64,000 nucleotides of DNA, taken from the NCBI GenBank assembly GCA_017965725.1, contig JAGCPK010000113.1:1-64000 (forward strand). Reading direction: 5' to 3'. Positions 45,372-54,916 of the stretch are shown here, piece by piece (the stretch's first letter is position 1; each line of letters begins with the position of its first letter). The DNA is from Prevotella sp. Lineage in GTDB: Bacteria > Bacteroidota > Bacteroidia > Bacteroidales > Bacteroidaceae. The notes beneath the pieces are model-generated. The model searched no databases. It was not told the DNA's origin and was given only the letters and a program-made list of their open reading frames with translations. The position numbers and the translations under genes are program-made.

Positions 45372-47867
45372 ATGAATATATTGAAGAAGTGCCTGCCTGA
45401 TCTGTTGGCAGTGCTATTGTTTGTAGTCCTGGCTTTTGCCTATTTCTTCCCCGCCGACATCGAGGGGCGCATCCTGTTCCGCCACGATGCCTCGGCAGGA
45501 CGCGGCGCCGGTCAGGAGGGTATCGAGTATCTGCAGAAGACGGGCGAACGGACTCGCTGGACGAACGCCCTGTTCGGCGGTATGCCGACCTATCAGACGT
45601 CGCCGTCGTACCACTCGACGGACAAGTTGCAACAAGCTATCAAGGCGTGGCACCTGTGGTTACCGGAGAACGTATGGTACGTGTTCGCCTACCTGTTAGG
45701 CTTCTACCTGCTGCTGCGTGCCTTCGACTTCCGTCAGCACCTCGCCGCCCTCGGCTCTATCCTCTGGGCCTTCTCAACTTACTTCCTCATCATCATCGCC
45801 GCCGGACATATCTGGAAGGTGTGGGCGCTGGCTTACCTACCGCCGATGATCGCGGGTCTGGTGCTGGCCTACCGGGGGAAATACCTGTGGGGCTTCATCG
45901 TGACGGCCATCTTCACCGCCTTCGAGATCAACGCCAACCACGTGCAGATGACGTATTACTACGGCTTCATCATCCTATTCCTCGTCATCGCCTGGCTCAT
46001 CGAGGCAGTGCGTGAGAGGCAGATGGTGCGATTCGCCAAGGCCACGGGTGTCAGTGTCGCCGCCGTCGCCATCGGCGTGTGCCTGAACCTGTCGAACCTC
46101 TACCACACCTGGCAGTATGGCCAGGAGTCGATGCGCGGCAAGAGCGAATTGGTGAAGAAGAACAGCGCCAACCAGACTAACAGCGGCCTAGAGCGCGACT
46201 ATATCACGCAGTGGAGTTACGGCATCGGCGAGACATGGACGCTCCTTGTGCCGAACACGAAGGGCGGTGCCTCGGTGCCCCTGAGTCGCAACGAGACGGC
46301 GATGGCGAAGGCTGACAACAATTTCTTGAGCCTCTACGACCAGATAGGACAATACTGGGGCGAGCAGCCAGGCACCAGCGGACCGGTGTATGTCGGTGCT
46401 TTCGTGGTGTTCCTCTTCATCCTCGGCCTATTTATCGTGAAGGGACCAGTGAAGTGGGCGCTGGTGGCGGCCACCGTGCTGTCGATCATGCTGTCGTGGG
46501 GCAAGAACTTCATGGGCCTCACCGACTTCTTCCTCGACTACGTGCCGATGTACGCGAAGTTCCGCACCGTAGCATCAATCCTCGTCATCGCGGAGTTCAC
46601 CATCCCCCTGCTGGCGATGTTGGCGCTGAAAAAGTTGCTCGAGGAGCCTGAGCTGATGAAACCGAGGATGAAGTATGTGGGCATCAGTTTCCTGCTGACG
46701 GGTGGCATCGCCATGCTTTTCTCGCTGATGCCGTCGATGTTCTTCAGCAGTTTCATCTCCACGAGTGAGTTGCAAGCCTTGCAGGGTCTGCCTGGCGAGT
46801 ATTTGCAGCCCGTGATGACGAATCTGACGGAGATGCGCCAAGCCATGTTCACCAGCGACGCCCTGCGCTCATTCTATATCATCCTGGTGGGAACGGGTAT
46901 CCTGCTGGCGGTCGCCTACGGCAAGCTGAAGAAAGAATACGCCATCGCCATCATCCTCGTGCTCTGTCTTGTGGACCTCTGGACTGTGAACAAGCGCTAC
47001 CTGAACGACGAGATGTTTGTGCCAGAGAGCGAGCGAGAGGCTCCGCAGCAGATGACACAGACTGACGAACAGATACTGCACGACAAGAGTCTCGACTACC
47101 GCGTGCTGAACCTCGCCTCGAACACCTTCAACGAGAACGAGACCTCCTACTATCATAAGAGCATCGGCGGCTACCACGCCGCAAAACTGCGCCGTTATCA
47201 GGAGATGATAGAGCAGTATATCTCGCCCGAGATGCAACAAGCTATGCAGGCCGTCGCCGAAGCCGGTGGCGACATGACGCAGGTGAAGGGCGACAGCATC
47301 TTCCCCGTGCTCAACATGCTCAACACGAAGTATATCATCTTCCCCCTGCAGGGCGGACAGACCGTGCCCCTGCAGAACCCCTATACCTACGGCAACGCAT
47401 GGTTCGTGGATAAAATACAGTATGTCCAGAACGCCAACGAGGAGATCCTCGCCGTTGGCAAAATCGACCTGCGCCATGAGGCCGTGGCCGACACAAAGTT
47501 CAAGGAGCAACTCGGCGAGGCCGTCGAACAAGACACCGCCAGTATCGTCACCATCACCGCCTACGAGCCCAACCAATTGAAGTATGACGTCAACTCAGGC
47601 AAGGGCGGTGTCGTGGTCTTCTCGGAGATCTACTATCCCGGATGGACGGCCACCATCGACGGTGAGCCCGCCGAACTCGGACGCGTAAACTATATCCTCC
47701 GCGCCCTGAACGTGAAGCCCGGCAAGCACGAGGTGGTACTCAGTTTCTTTCCGAAGTCGGTAGATACCACTGAGACCATCGCTTATACCGCCTATGGCAT
47801 CCTGATACTTGTGGTGCTCGGTGCCGCTTTCATGGAATACCGTCGAAGGAAAAATAAAGGTCAATGA
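45372..47867 (+). CDS. YfhO-family membrane protein
   Basis: This 831-residue protein has an N-terminal membrane domain with about a dozen segments and a GT-C-like layout: first segment, then an extracytoplasmic loop with the acidic site DIEGRILFRHDASAGRGAG and ALFGGMPTYQT. A soluble C-terminal beta-rich domain (about 560-790) and a last membrane helix follow. YfhO relatives in Firmicutes glycosylate lipoteichoic acid using a lipid-linked sugar; in Bacteroidetes the acceptor is not known. Its gene overlaps fkp by 4 bases, which suggests a link with GDP-fucose or fucosylated glycans (inference). Confidence 0.88.
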   Translation: MNILKKCLPDLLAVLLFVVLAFAYFFPADIEGRILFRHDASAGRGAGQEGIEYLQKTGERTRWTNALFGGMPTYQTSPSYHSTDKLQQAIKAWHLWLPENVWYVFAYLLGFYLLLRAFDFRQHLAALGSILWAFSTYFLIIIAAGHIWKVWALAYLPPMIAGLVLAYRGKYLWGFIVTAIFTAFEINANHVQMTYYYGFIILFLVIAWLIEAVRERQMVRFAKATGVSVAAVAIGVCLNLSNLYHTWQYGQESMRGKSELVKKNSANQTNSGLERDYITQWSYGIGETWTLLVPNTKGGASVPLSRNETAMAKADNNFLSLYDQIGQYWGEQPGTSGPVYVGAFVVFLFILGLFIVKGPVKWALVAATVLSIMLSWGKNFMGLTDFFLDYVPMYAKFRTVASILVIAEFTIPLLAMLALKKLLEEPELMKPRMKYVGISFLLTGGIAMLFSLMPSMFFSSFISTSELQALQGLPGEYLQPVMTNLTEMRQAMFTSDALRSFYIILVGTGILLAVAYGKLKKEYAIAIILVLCLVDLWTVNKRYLNDEMFVPESEREAPQQMTQTDEQILHDKSLDYRVLNLASNTFNENETSYYHKSIGGYHAAKLRRYQEMIEQYISPEMQQAMQAVAEAGGDMTQVKGDSIFPVLNMLNTKYIIFPLQGGQTVPLQNPYTYGNAWFVDKIQYVQNANEEILAVGKIDLRHEAVADTKFKEQLGEAVEQDTASIVTITAYEPNQLKYDVNSGKGGVVVFSEIYYPGWTATIDGEPAELGRVNYILRALNVKPGKHEVVLSFFPKSVDTTETIAYTAYGILILVVLGAAFMEYRRRKNKGQ

Positions 47868-50434
47868 AAAAACTGCTGTCGTTGCCACCGAATCTGGTGG
47901 ATGTCTTTCATGAGGTGACGGGACTCTCCTGTGAGGAGTACTTCTGCACCTGCGACCCCATCGGCCACCGCCTCGGCAGCGGCGGCGGCACCACGTGGTT
48001 GCTCCAGGAGTGTTTCAGGAGTCAGGAGACAGGAGCCGGGAGTCAGGTGTTTGAGACTTGGCTCGCGAAAGAGAAGCGCATCCTGATCCATGCCGGCGGA
48101 CAGAGCAAGCGCCTGCCGTCGTATGCCGTCAGCGGGAAGATACTCACACCCATCCCTGTGTTCCGCTGGGAGCGCGGGCAGCGGCTCTCACAGAACCTGC
48201 TGAGTCTGCAACTGCCCCTCTACGAGAGGATGATGGCGATGGCGCCCGAACACATCCATACGATGGTGGTGAGCGGCGACGTGCTCATCCGCGCCACACG
48301 GCCCTTGCAACCCATCCCCGATACCGACGTCGTCTGCTACGGTCTCTGGCTCGACGCTTCCGTGGCCAAGAACCACGGCGTCTTCGTCAGCGACCGCCGC
48401 ACGCCTAATGTATTGAAGCAGATGCTCCAGAAGCCATCGGTTCAGACCCTCAGCGAACTGCAGCGCGACCATTTCTACCTGACGGATATCGGTATTTGGC
48501 TGCTCAGCGACAAGGCCGTCGCCCTCCTCGCCAAACGCAGCAAGGACACTACCGGCCTGAGGGAATACGACCTTTATAGCGACTTCGGGCGCTGCCTCGG
48601 CACTGCCCCCACCATCGACGACTCAGAACTGCGCAACCTCTCCGTGGCCATCGTACCCCTGGCAGGCGGCGAGTTCTACCACTTCGGCACCTCGCGCGAG
48701 ATGATCTCCTCGACGATGAGACTCCAGGACCTCGTCAACGACCAGCGCCGCATCATGCACCTCGACCGTAAGCCGCATCCAAGCATCTTTGTGCAGAATG
48801 CCGTGATGGAGATTCCCTTCACCGAGGACAACACGAACATCTGGATTGAAAACAGCCATATCGGTCAGCGCTGGCATCTGACGCACGACCACGTGATTAC
48901 GGGTGTGCCCCAGAACGACTGGGAGATATCGTTGGAGCCCGGCGAGTGTATCGACGTGGTGCCTGTCGGCGACAACGATTATGAGGTACGCCGCTATCGC
49001 ATCGACGAGCCGCTGAACAGCAATGAACTGGCTGAGCGGGCTAACCTACGGCGACTCTTCGACCAGCGCCGCAACTTCCGTAAACAGAACTGGAGCGCAC
49101 TGGCCAAGAACTGGCGCCACAGCGTGTTCTACCAACTCGACCTCGCCGATGCCGCCGAACAATTCGAGCGCCAGCAGATACCGATGCCGCCCGCACTACC
49201 CGACGAGGCTCCTCTGATGACACGCATCCACGACGCCATGTTCCGCAATGACAGCGACAAGGCGTTTGCCCTACTCCGCGACGGCATCATCGGCACCCAG
49301 AAAGCATCACTGAACACTCATCATCTGTCACTTCCCTGTGACGACCAGATCGTATGGGGGCGCTCCCCTGTACGCATCGATATCGCCGGCGGATGGACGG
49401 ACACGCCGCCATACTGTCTGATGGAGGGCGGCAACGTCATCAACTTCGCCATTGAACTGAACGGTCAGCCCCCCCTTCAGACTTATATCAAGCCATCGAA
49501 GGAGCCTTGCATCGTTTTGCGAAGTATCGATCTCGGTGCCGTAGAGGTAGTAGAGACCAACGAGAAGTTGACAGACTTCATGCACGTCGGCTCGCCCTTC
49601 TCCATCCCCAAAGCCGCCCTCGTCCTCGCGGGCTTCGGAGGAACACATTCCTCTTTAAAGTCTCAGTTAGAGGCTTTTGGCTGCGGCATTGAACTGACGC
49701 TGCTCTCGGCCATCCCTGCCGGCAGTGGGCTCGGTACTTCAAGCATCCTCGCCGCCACGGTGCTCGGCGCACTAAACGATTTCTGCGGCCTCGGCTGGGA
49801 CAAGAACGAGATAGGTCACCGTACACTTATGCTCGAACAGATGCTCACCACGGGTGGTGGTTGGCAGGATCAGTTCGGCGGCGTGCTCGGTGGCGTGAAA
49901 CTGTTGCAGACGAGCAGCGGCTTCGACCAGAGTCCGCAGGTGCGTTGGTTGCCCACCGACCTGTGGACGCAACCCGAATACAAGGCCTGCCACCTATTGT
50001 ATTACACGGGCATCACGCGGACTGCCAAGCAGATATTGGCGGAGATTGTCCGCAGAATGTTTCTCAACCACGGGAGCGAACTAGCCCTGCTCCGCGAGAT
50101 GAAGGAGCACACGATGGAGATGTACGAGGCTATCCAGTGCAACGACTTCCGTCGGATGGGACTGCTCATGCGCCGTACGTGGCAACAGAACCAGACACTC
50201 GACAGCGGTACAAACCCGCCGGCTATATCATCCCTAACGGATCTCGTCGATAATCTCTGTCTTGGCTACAAACTGCCCGGTGCCGGCGGAGGCGGCTATC
50301 TGTATATGATTGCCAAGGACCCCGAGGCTGCCGCCCGCATCAAACAGATACTTTCTGAGCACCGCGACAACAAGAACGCCCGCTTCGTGGAGATGTCGCT
50401 CTCCACAACGGGACTGCAGATCAGCAGGAGTTGA
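47864..50434 (+). CDS. fkp: Bifunctional L-fucokinase / L-fucose-1-phosphate guanylyltransferase
   Basis: This 856-residue protein makes GDP-L-fucose from L-fucose by the salvage route. The N-terminal guanylyltransferase half has GSGGGTTWLL and HAGGQSKRLPSYAVSGKILTP; the C-terminal GHMP-kinase half has WGRSPVRIDIAGGWTDTPPY, AIPAGSGLGTSSILAA and PGAGGGGYLYM. It is about 90 residues shorter than the characterised Bacteroides fragilis Fkp (949 residues) but keeps both sets of motifs. Two heptamer tracts fall in it: GGAGTCA units at residues 51-62 (FRSQETGAGSQV) and a short YHLSL-like tract near residue 485 in the linker between the halves. GDP-fucose feeds capsule and glycoprotein fucosylation. 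Confidence 0.93.
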   Translation: MKKLLSLPPNLVDVFHEVTGLSCEEYFCTCDPIGHRLGSGGGTTWLLQECFRSQETGAGSQVFETWLAKEKRILIHAGGQSKRLPSYAVSGKILTPIPVFRWERGQRLSQNLLSLQLPLYERMMAMAPEHIHTMVVSGDVLIRATRPLQPIPDTDVVCYGLWLDASVAKNHGVFVSDRRTPNVLKQMLQKPSVQTLSELQRDHFYLTDIGIWLLSDKAVALLAKRSKDTTGLREYDLYSDFGRCLGTAPTIDDSELRNLSVAIVPLAGGEFYHFGTSREMISSTMRLQDLVNDQRRIMHLDRKPHPSIFVQNAVMEIPFTEDNTNIWIENSHIGQRWHLTHDHVITGVPQNDWEISLEPGECIDVVPVGDNDYEVRRYRIDEPLNSNELAERANLRRLFDQRRNFRKQNWSALAKNWRHSVFYQLDLADAAEQFERQQIPMPPALPDEAPLMTRIHDAMFRNDSDKAFALLRDGIIGTQKASLNTHHLSLPCDDQIVWGRSPVRIDIAGGWTDTPPYCLMEGGNVINFAIELNGQPPLQTYIKPSKEPCIVLRSIDLGAVEVVETNEKLTDFMHVGSPFSIPKAALVLAGFGGTHSSLKSQLEAFGCGIELTLLSAIPAGSGLGTSSILAATVLGALNDFCGLGWDKNEIGHRTLMLEQMLTTGGGWQDQFGGVLGGVKLLQTSSGFDQSPQVRWLPTDLWTQPEYKACHLLYYTGITRTAKQILAEIVRRMFLNHGSELALLREMKEHTMEMYEAIQCNDFRRMGLLMRRTWQQNQTLDSGTNPPAISSLTDLVDNLCLGYKLPGAGGGGYLYMIAKDPEAAARIKQILSEHRDNKNARFVEMSLSTTGLQISRS
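48018..48045 (+). repeat. GGAGTCA heptanucleotide tract in fkp
   Basis: GGAGTCA GGAGACA GGAGCCG GGAGTCA, four units, encoding the loop RSQETGAGSQ. Nearly the same words occur in murF-alr at 52111. Confidence 0.88.
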
Positions 50435-50443
50435 GGGCTCACG

Positions 50444-50471
50444 GTTTACAGTTTATAGTTTGCAGTATATG
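50444..50471 (+). repeat. GTTTAYA heptanucleotide tract reaching the GSCFA start codon
   Basis: GTTTACA GTTTATA GTTTGCA GTATATG, four units; the last contains the ATG of the next gene (50469). It fills most of the 34-base gap after fkp. Confidence 0.85.
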
Positions 50472-51326
50472 GAGTTTAGGACAGTTATAGAGATTGCGAA
50501 GCCCGACTTTGAGATCAGGCCATGCGAGGAGATGCTCTTCGTAGGTTCTTGCTTCGCCGACAGCATCGGACAGCGCTTCCGTGAAGAGGGCTTCCCCGTC
50601 ATCGTCAATCCCCACGGCACGATGTATAATCCCGTCTCTATCCTCCACACCATCGAGCATTTGGTAGAGGGCGGCCCGTCGGTTGTTCCGTCGAACATGC
50701 AATCCATCAAGACTGCCTTCCTCACTCTCGGAACCAACCACATCTATCGCCTAAAGGAAACGGGCGAGATTGTTGACAACTGCGAGAAGCGCCCCGCCTC
50801 TTTGTTTCAGGAAGAGGAACTCTCGGTAGATGTCTGCGCCAACTATCTGCGGTTGGCCATCGACCTTCTCCGTCAGGCGAATCCAGAGATGCGCATTGTC
50901 CTTACCGTCAGTCCCATACGCTATCGTAAATATGGCTATCACGGCTCCCAACTCTCCAAGGCTACACTCCTTTTGGCGGTGGACAAAGTAATGAGTGCTT
51001 ACAGAAATCCCAGATTATCTGAAACATCCGGGATCTCCTATTTCCCCGCCTACGAAATCTTAAACGACGAACTCCGTGACTACCGCTTCTATGCCCCCGA
51101 CATGCTGCACCCCTCATCACAGGCTGTCGATTATATCTGGGAGCGACTGGTGGATACCTTTTTCTCTGCCGAGGCCAAGACTTTCTTGTCAGAGTGGCAA
51201 CCCCTGAAGCAGGCATTGGGGCACAAACCCTTCAACCCCGACAGCGAGGCGTACAAGATATTGATGGATAAAACTATGTTAAAAGTGGCGGAGTTACGGG
51301 AAAAATATCCTACCTTTGCACTTTAG
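50469..51326 (+). CDS. GSCFA-domain protein
   Basis: This 285-residue protein starts with the GSCFA domain: EEMLFVGSCFADSIGQRF, then NPHGTMYNP and a long alpha/beta region with SPIRYRKYGYHGSQLSKA. The fold is related to SGNH hydrolases and acyltransferases; the Ser of GSCFAD is a plausible catalytic Ser and the LHPSSQAVDYIWE block near residue 220 looks like the DxxH block (PDMLHPS). No precise substrate is known. There is no signal peptide. It is between fkp and murF-alr, all on one strand with small gaps, so it may act in envelope glycan or cell-wall metabolism. Confidence 0.87.
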   Translation: MEFRTVIEIAKPDFEIRPCEEMLFVGSCFADSIGQRFREEGFPVIVNPHGTMYNPVSILHTIEHLVEGGPSVVPSNMQSIKTAFLTLGTNHIYRLKETGEIVDNCEKRPASLFQEEELSVDVCANYLRLAIDLLRQANPEMRIVLTVSPIRYRKYGYHGSQLSKATLLLAVDKVMSAYRNPRLSETSGISYFPAYEILNDELRDYRFYAPDMLHPSSQAVDYIWERLVDTFFSAEAKTFLSEWQPLKQALGHKPFNPDSEAYKILMDKTMLKVAELREKYPTFAL

Positions 51327-51340
51327 AAAAATGATACATC

Positions 51341-53821
51341 ATGAAATACTCAATAGAAAAGGTGACGACGCTGATAGGCGCACGTCGATATGGAAATAGT
51401 GAAGGACAGATTTGTTGGTTGCTGACCGACAGTCGCTCACTCTGTTTCCCCGAGGAGACACTCTTTTTCGCACTGAAGTCACAGCGCAACGACGGACATC
51501 GCTACATTAGCGACCTCTATCGCCGTGGGGTACGCCATTTCGTGGTTGAATACCTGCCGGAGCATCCCGAAGCTAACGCGAACTACCTGAAGGTGCCGTC
51601 ACCCCTGGCTGCTCTCCAGCGACTGGCAGAGCGCCATCGCGATGAGTTCGACCTGCCCATCGTAGGTATCACGGGCTCCAACGGCAAGACGATGGTGAAG
51701 GAGTGGCTGTATCAGTTGCTCCTGCCCTCGCAGAAGATCGTGCGCTCGCCCCGCAGTTATAACTCGCAGATTGGTGTGCCGCTCTCCGTGTGGCTGCTCA
51801 ACGAACAGACGGAGATAGGTATCTTCGAGGCGGGCATCAGTCAGCCGGGCGAGATGATGGCTCTACGCGACATCATTCAACCCACCATCGGCGTGCTGAC
51901 CACGCTCGGTGCCGCCCATCAGGAAAACTTCCGTTCGATGGAAGAGAAGTGCATGGAGAAACTCGAACTAATGCACGACACGGAGGCGATGGTCTACTGT
52001 TCCGACAATGACATCGTGAGCCGTTGTATCCGGCGCATGCACTACAAGGGTGAGAAGATCTCCTGGTCGCAGTGCGACGAGCAGGCGACATTATTTGTAA
52101 AGGAGATCAAGGAGTCAGGAGCTGGGAGTCAGGAAAATACGACAGAGATATGCTATAGATATAAGGAGGAAGAGGGGATGTATGAGATTCCCTTTATCGA
52201 CGAAGCGAGTATTGAGAACTCCGTCACCTGTGCGGCTGTCGCGCTCCATCTCGGAGTGACGCCGGCGGAGTTGTCTGAGCGGATGCCGAAACTGGAGCCT
52301 GTCGCTATGCGTCTGGAGGTGAAAGAGGGACAGCGCGGTTGCATCCTCATTAACGACTCCTATAACAGCGACATCAACTCGCTCGACATCGCCCTCGACT
52401 TCATGAACCGTCGTGAGGCGGGGAAGGGTCTGAAAAAGACTCTCATCCTCAGTGACATGTTCCAGACCGGCGCGTCGCCCGAGGCTCTCTACGCCCAGGT
52501 AAGCGACCTGGCCCTGAAGCGTGGCATCGACAAGTTCATCGGCATCGGCCCCGAACTCTCCACGCAGGCCGACAAGATACGCATCGCCGACAAGCAGTTC
52601 TTCACCGACGTACGTCATTTCCTCTCCAGCGACACGTTTGGCAATCTGCGCGACGAACTCATCCTGTTGAAAGGAGCCCGTCCGTTTGGCTTCGACCAGA
52701 TTACGGAGCAGTTGGAGCAGAAGGTGCATGAGACCATCCTCGAGGTGAACCTTAACGCCGTCGTCGATAATCTGAACTATTTCCGCTCCTTCTTGAAGCC
52801 CGACACGAAGATGGTCTGCATGATCAAGGCCGACGGCTACGGCGCAGGAGCCGTGGAGTTGGCGAAGACACTGCAAGACCAACGCGTCGATTACCTCGCC
52901 GTGGCTGTGGCTGACGAGGGCGTGACGCTCCGTAAGGCCGGCATCACAGCGAATATCATGATTATGAATCCCGAGATGACCGCGTTCAAGACGATGTTCG
53001 ACTACGACCTCGAGCCAGAAGTCTATTCGTTCCGTCTGATGGATGCCCTGATCCGTGCGGCCCGTAAGGAGGGCATCACGGGTTGGCCCGTACACATCAA
53101 ACTCGACACAGGCATGCACCGTCTTGGCTTCGACCCCGAGCACGACATGGATGAACTCATCGACCGTCTGCGCCACCAACAGGCCATCATCCCGCGCTCC
53201 GTGTTCAGTCATTTCGTCGGCTCCGACAGCGACGGCTTCGACACCTTCTCAGAAGAGCAGTTCCGGAAGTTCGAACTCGGCAGCAGTCAATTACAGGCTG
53301 CCTTCAGTCATAAGATATTGCGCCACATGGACAACTCCGCTGGCATCGAGCACTTCCCCGAGCGTCAGATGGATATGTGCCGCCTCGGCATCGGCCTCTA
53401 CGGCGTTGATCCCCGTGACAATCGAATATTATCAACAGTCTCCACGCTCAAAACCACGATCCTTCAGATGCGGAAAGTGTCGGCAGGAGAGACGGTGGGT
53501 TACAGTCGCAAGGGTAAGATTGAGCATGACTCCGTGATTGCCGCCATCCCCATCGGCTATGCCGACGGACTGAACCGTCGCCTCGGCAACCGCCGCTGCT
53601 ACTGTCTGGTGAACGGTCAAAAAGCCGAATATGTAGGTAATATCTGCATGGACGTGGCGATGATCGACGTTACAGGCATCGACTGTCACGAAGGTGACCG
53701 TGTGGAAATTTTCGGCGAGCATCTGCCCGTCACCGTCCTCTCTGATGTCCTCGACACCATCCCCTACGAGGTACTGACTGGCGTGAGCAACCGCGTAAAG
53801 CGCGTCTATTTCCAGGATTAA
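51341..53821 (+). CDS. MurF-alanine racemase fusion
   Basis: This 826-residue bifunctional enzyme makes D-alanine and uses D-Ala-D-Ala. The N-terminal half is MurF (UDP-MurNAc-tripeptide:D-Ala-D-Ala ligase) with P-loop VGITGSNGKTMVKEW and ILINDSYNSDINSLD. The C-terminal half is alanine racemase with the PLP lysine at residue 496 in MIKADGYGAGA, and the GLYGVDP and GNICMDVAMIDVT blocks. The fusion is usual in Bacteroidetes. A GGAGTCA heptamer tract encodes residues about 257-264 (KESGAGSQ), in the middle of the MurF half. It lies 14 bases after the GSCFA gene and 6 before mnmA. Confidence 0.96.
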   Translation: MKYSIEKVTTLIGARRYGNSEGQICWLLTDSRSLCFPEETLFFALKSQRNDGHRYISDLYRRGVRHFVVEYLPEHPEANANYLKVPSPLAALQRLAERHRDEFDLPIVGITGSNGKTMVKEWLYQLLLPSQKIVRSPRSYNSQIGVPLSVWLLNEQTEIGIFEAGISQPGEMMALRDIIQPTIGVLTTLGAAHQENFRSMEEKCMEKLELMHDTEAMVYCSDNDIVSRCIRRMHYKGEKISWSQCDEQATLFVKEIKESGAGSQENTTEICYRYKEEEGMYEIPFIDEASIENSVTCAAVALHLGVTPAELSERMPKLEPVAMRLEVKEGQRGCILINDSYNSDINSLDIALDFMNRREAGKGLKKTLILSDMFQTGASPEALYAQVSDLALKRGIDKFIGIGPELSTQADKIRIADKQFFTDVRHFLSSDTFGNLRDELILLKGARPFGFDQITEQLEQKVHETILEVNLNAVVDNLNYFRSFLKPDTKMVCMIKADGYGAGAVELAKTLQDQRVDYLAVAVADEGVTLRKAGITANIMIMNPEMTAFKTMFDYDLEPEVYSFRLMDALIRAARKEGITGWPVHIKLDTGMHRLGFDPEHDMDELIDRLRHQQAIIPRSVFSHFVGSDSDGFDTFSEEQFRKFELGSSQLQAAFSHKILRHMDNSAGIEHFPERQMDMCRLGIGLYGVDPRDNRILSTVSTLKTTILQMRKVSAGETVGYSRKGKIEHDSVIAAIPIGYADGLNRRLGNRRCYCLVNGQKAEYVGNICMDVAMIDVTGIDCHEGDRVEIFGEHLPVTVLSDVLDTIPYEVLTGVSNRVKRVYFQD
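52111..52134 (+). repeat. GGAGTCA heptanucleotide tract in murF-alr
   Basis: GGAGTCA GGAGCTG GGAGTCA GGA; 21 of 23 bases match the last part of the fkp tract. Encodes ESGAGSQE. Confidence 0.85.
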
Positions 53822-53827
53822 CACGAG

Positions 53828-54916
53828 ATGAACGTAAAAGAGATAGAGAACAAGCGTATTGCCGTGCTGCTTTCGGGCGGTGTGGATAGCAGTGTCGTGG
53901 TGTATGAGTTTGCCAGACTTGGTCTGCACCCCGACTGTTTCTATATCAAGATAGGACCCGAGGAAGAAGAGGAGTGGGACTGTTCCTCGGAAGAGGATCT
54001 GGAGATGGCGACAGCTGTGGCGCATAAATATGGTTGCAGGTTGGAGATCATCGACTGCCACAAGGAATACTGGGATCAGGTGACGGCCTACACGATGGAT
54101 AAGGTACGGGCCGGCTATACGCCAAACCCTGATGTGATGTGCAACCGTCTGATTAAGTTCGGGGCTTTCGACGAGAAACGGGGACACGACTACGATCTGA
54201 TAGCCACGGGTCACTATGCCCAAACGGAGGTGGATGTCGAGGGACGGAAATGGCTCGTCACTAGTCCTGACCCCGTGAAAGACCAAACCGACTTTCTGGC
54301 GCAGATTTATGATTGGCAACTGAAGAAAGCTCTCTTTCCCATCGGTCATTATGTGAAGGACGAGGTACGACAGATTGCGGAGCGTGAGCATCTGGTAAAT
54401 GCGAAGCGCAAGGACTCGCAGGGCATCTGTTTCTTAGGGAAGATAAACTACAACGACTATATCCGCCGCTACTTAGGCGAGCAGCCGGGCGATGTCATCG
54501 AGTTGGATACGGGCAAGCGTATCGGTGAGCACAAGGGGCTCTGGTTCCACACCATCGGCCAGCGCAAGGGCATGGGATTCGGCGGCGGTCCTTGGTTTGT
54601 CGTCAAGAAGGATGTCGCAAAGAATATCCTCTACGTCTCTCACGGCTACGACCCTGAGACGGCCTATCGACAGAACTTCCCCATCCACGATTTCCATTGG
54701 CTGACCCAGCCGATGGAGATAGAACGGATTACCTTTAAGATCCGTCATACGCCAGACTACCTGCCTGCCACGTTGGAGCAGACAGGCGAAGGCAGTTACA
54801 TCGTCCATGCAAAGAAGAAGATTCATGGCGTAGCACCAGGGCAGTTCTGCGTCATCTATGACGAGAACCACCACCGTTGCTTAGGCTCGGGTGAGATTAC
54901 TATCGGTACAGAATGA
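53828..54916 (+). CDS. mnmA: tRNA 2-thiouridine(34) synthase MnmA
   Basis: This 362-residue enzyme adds sulfur to U34 of tRNAs for Lys, Glu and Gln. The PP-loop LLSGGVDSSVVVYEF binds ATP; the two catalytic cysteines are in NPDVMCNRLIKFG and DSQGICFLGK, and HTIGQRKGMGFGGG is a family block. Bacteroidetes often carry more than one MnmA copy; this one has the full length and both cysteines. It ends tail to tail with the B3/4 gene with a 17-base overlap. Confidence 0.94.
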   Translation: MNVKEIENKRIAVLLSGGVDSSVVVYEFARLGLHPDCFYIKIGPEEEEEWDCSSEEDLEMATAVAHKYGCRLEIIDCHKEYWDQVTAYTMDKVRAGYTPNPDVMCNRLIKFGAFDEKRGHDYDLIATGHYAQTEVDVEGRKWLVTSPDPVKDQTDFLAQIYDWQLKKALFPIGHYVKDEVRQIAEREHLVNAKRKDSQGICFLGKINYNDYIRRYLGEQPGDVIELDTGKRIGEHKGLWFHTIGQRKGMGFGGGPWFVVKKDVAKNILYVSHGYDPETAYRQNFPIHDFHWLTQPMEIERITFKIRHTPDYLPATLEQTGEGSYIVHAKKKIHGVAPGQFCVIYDENHHRCLGSGEITIGTE

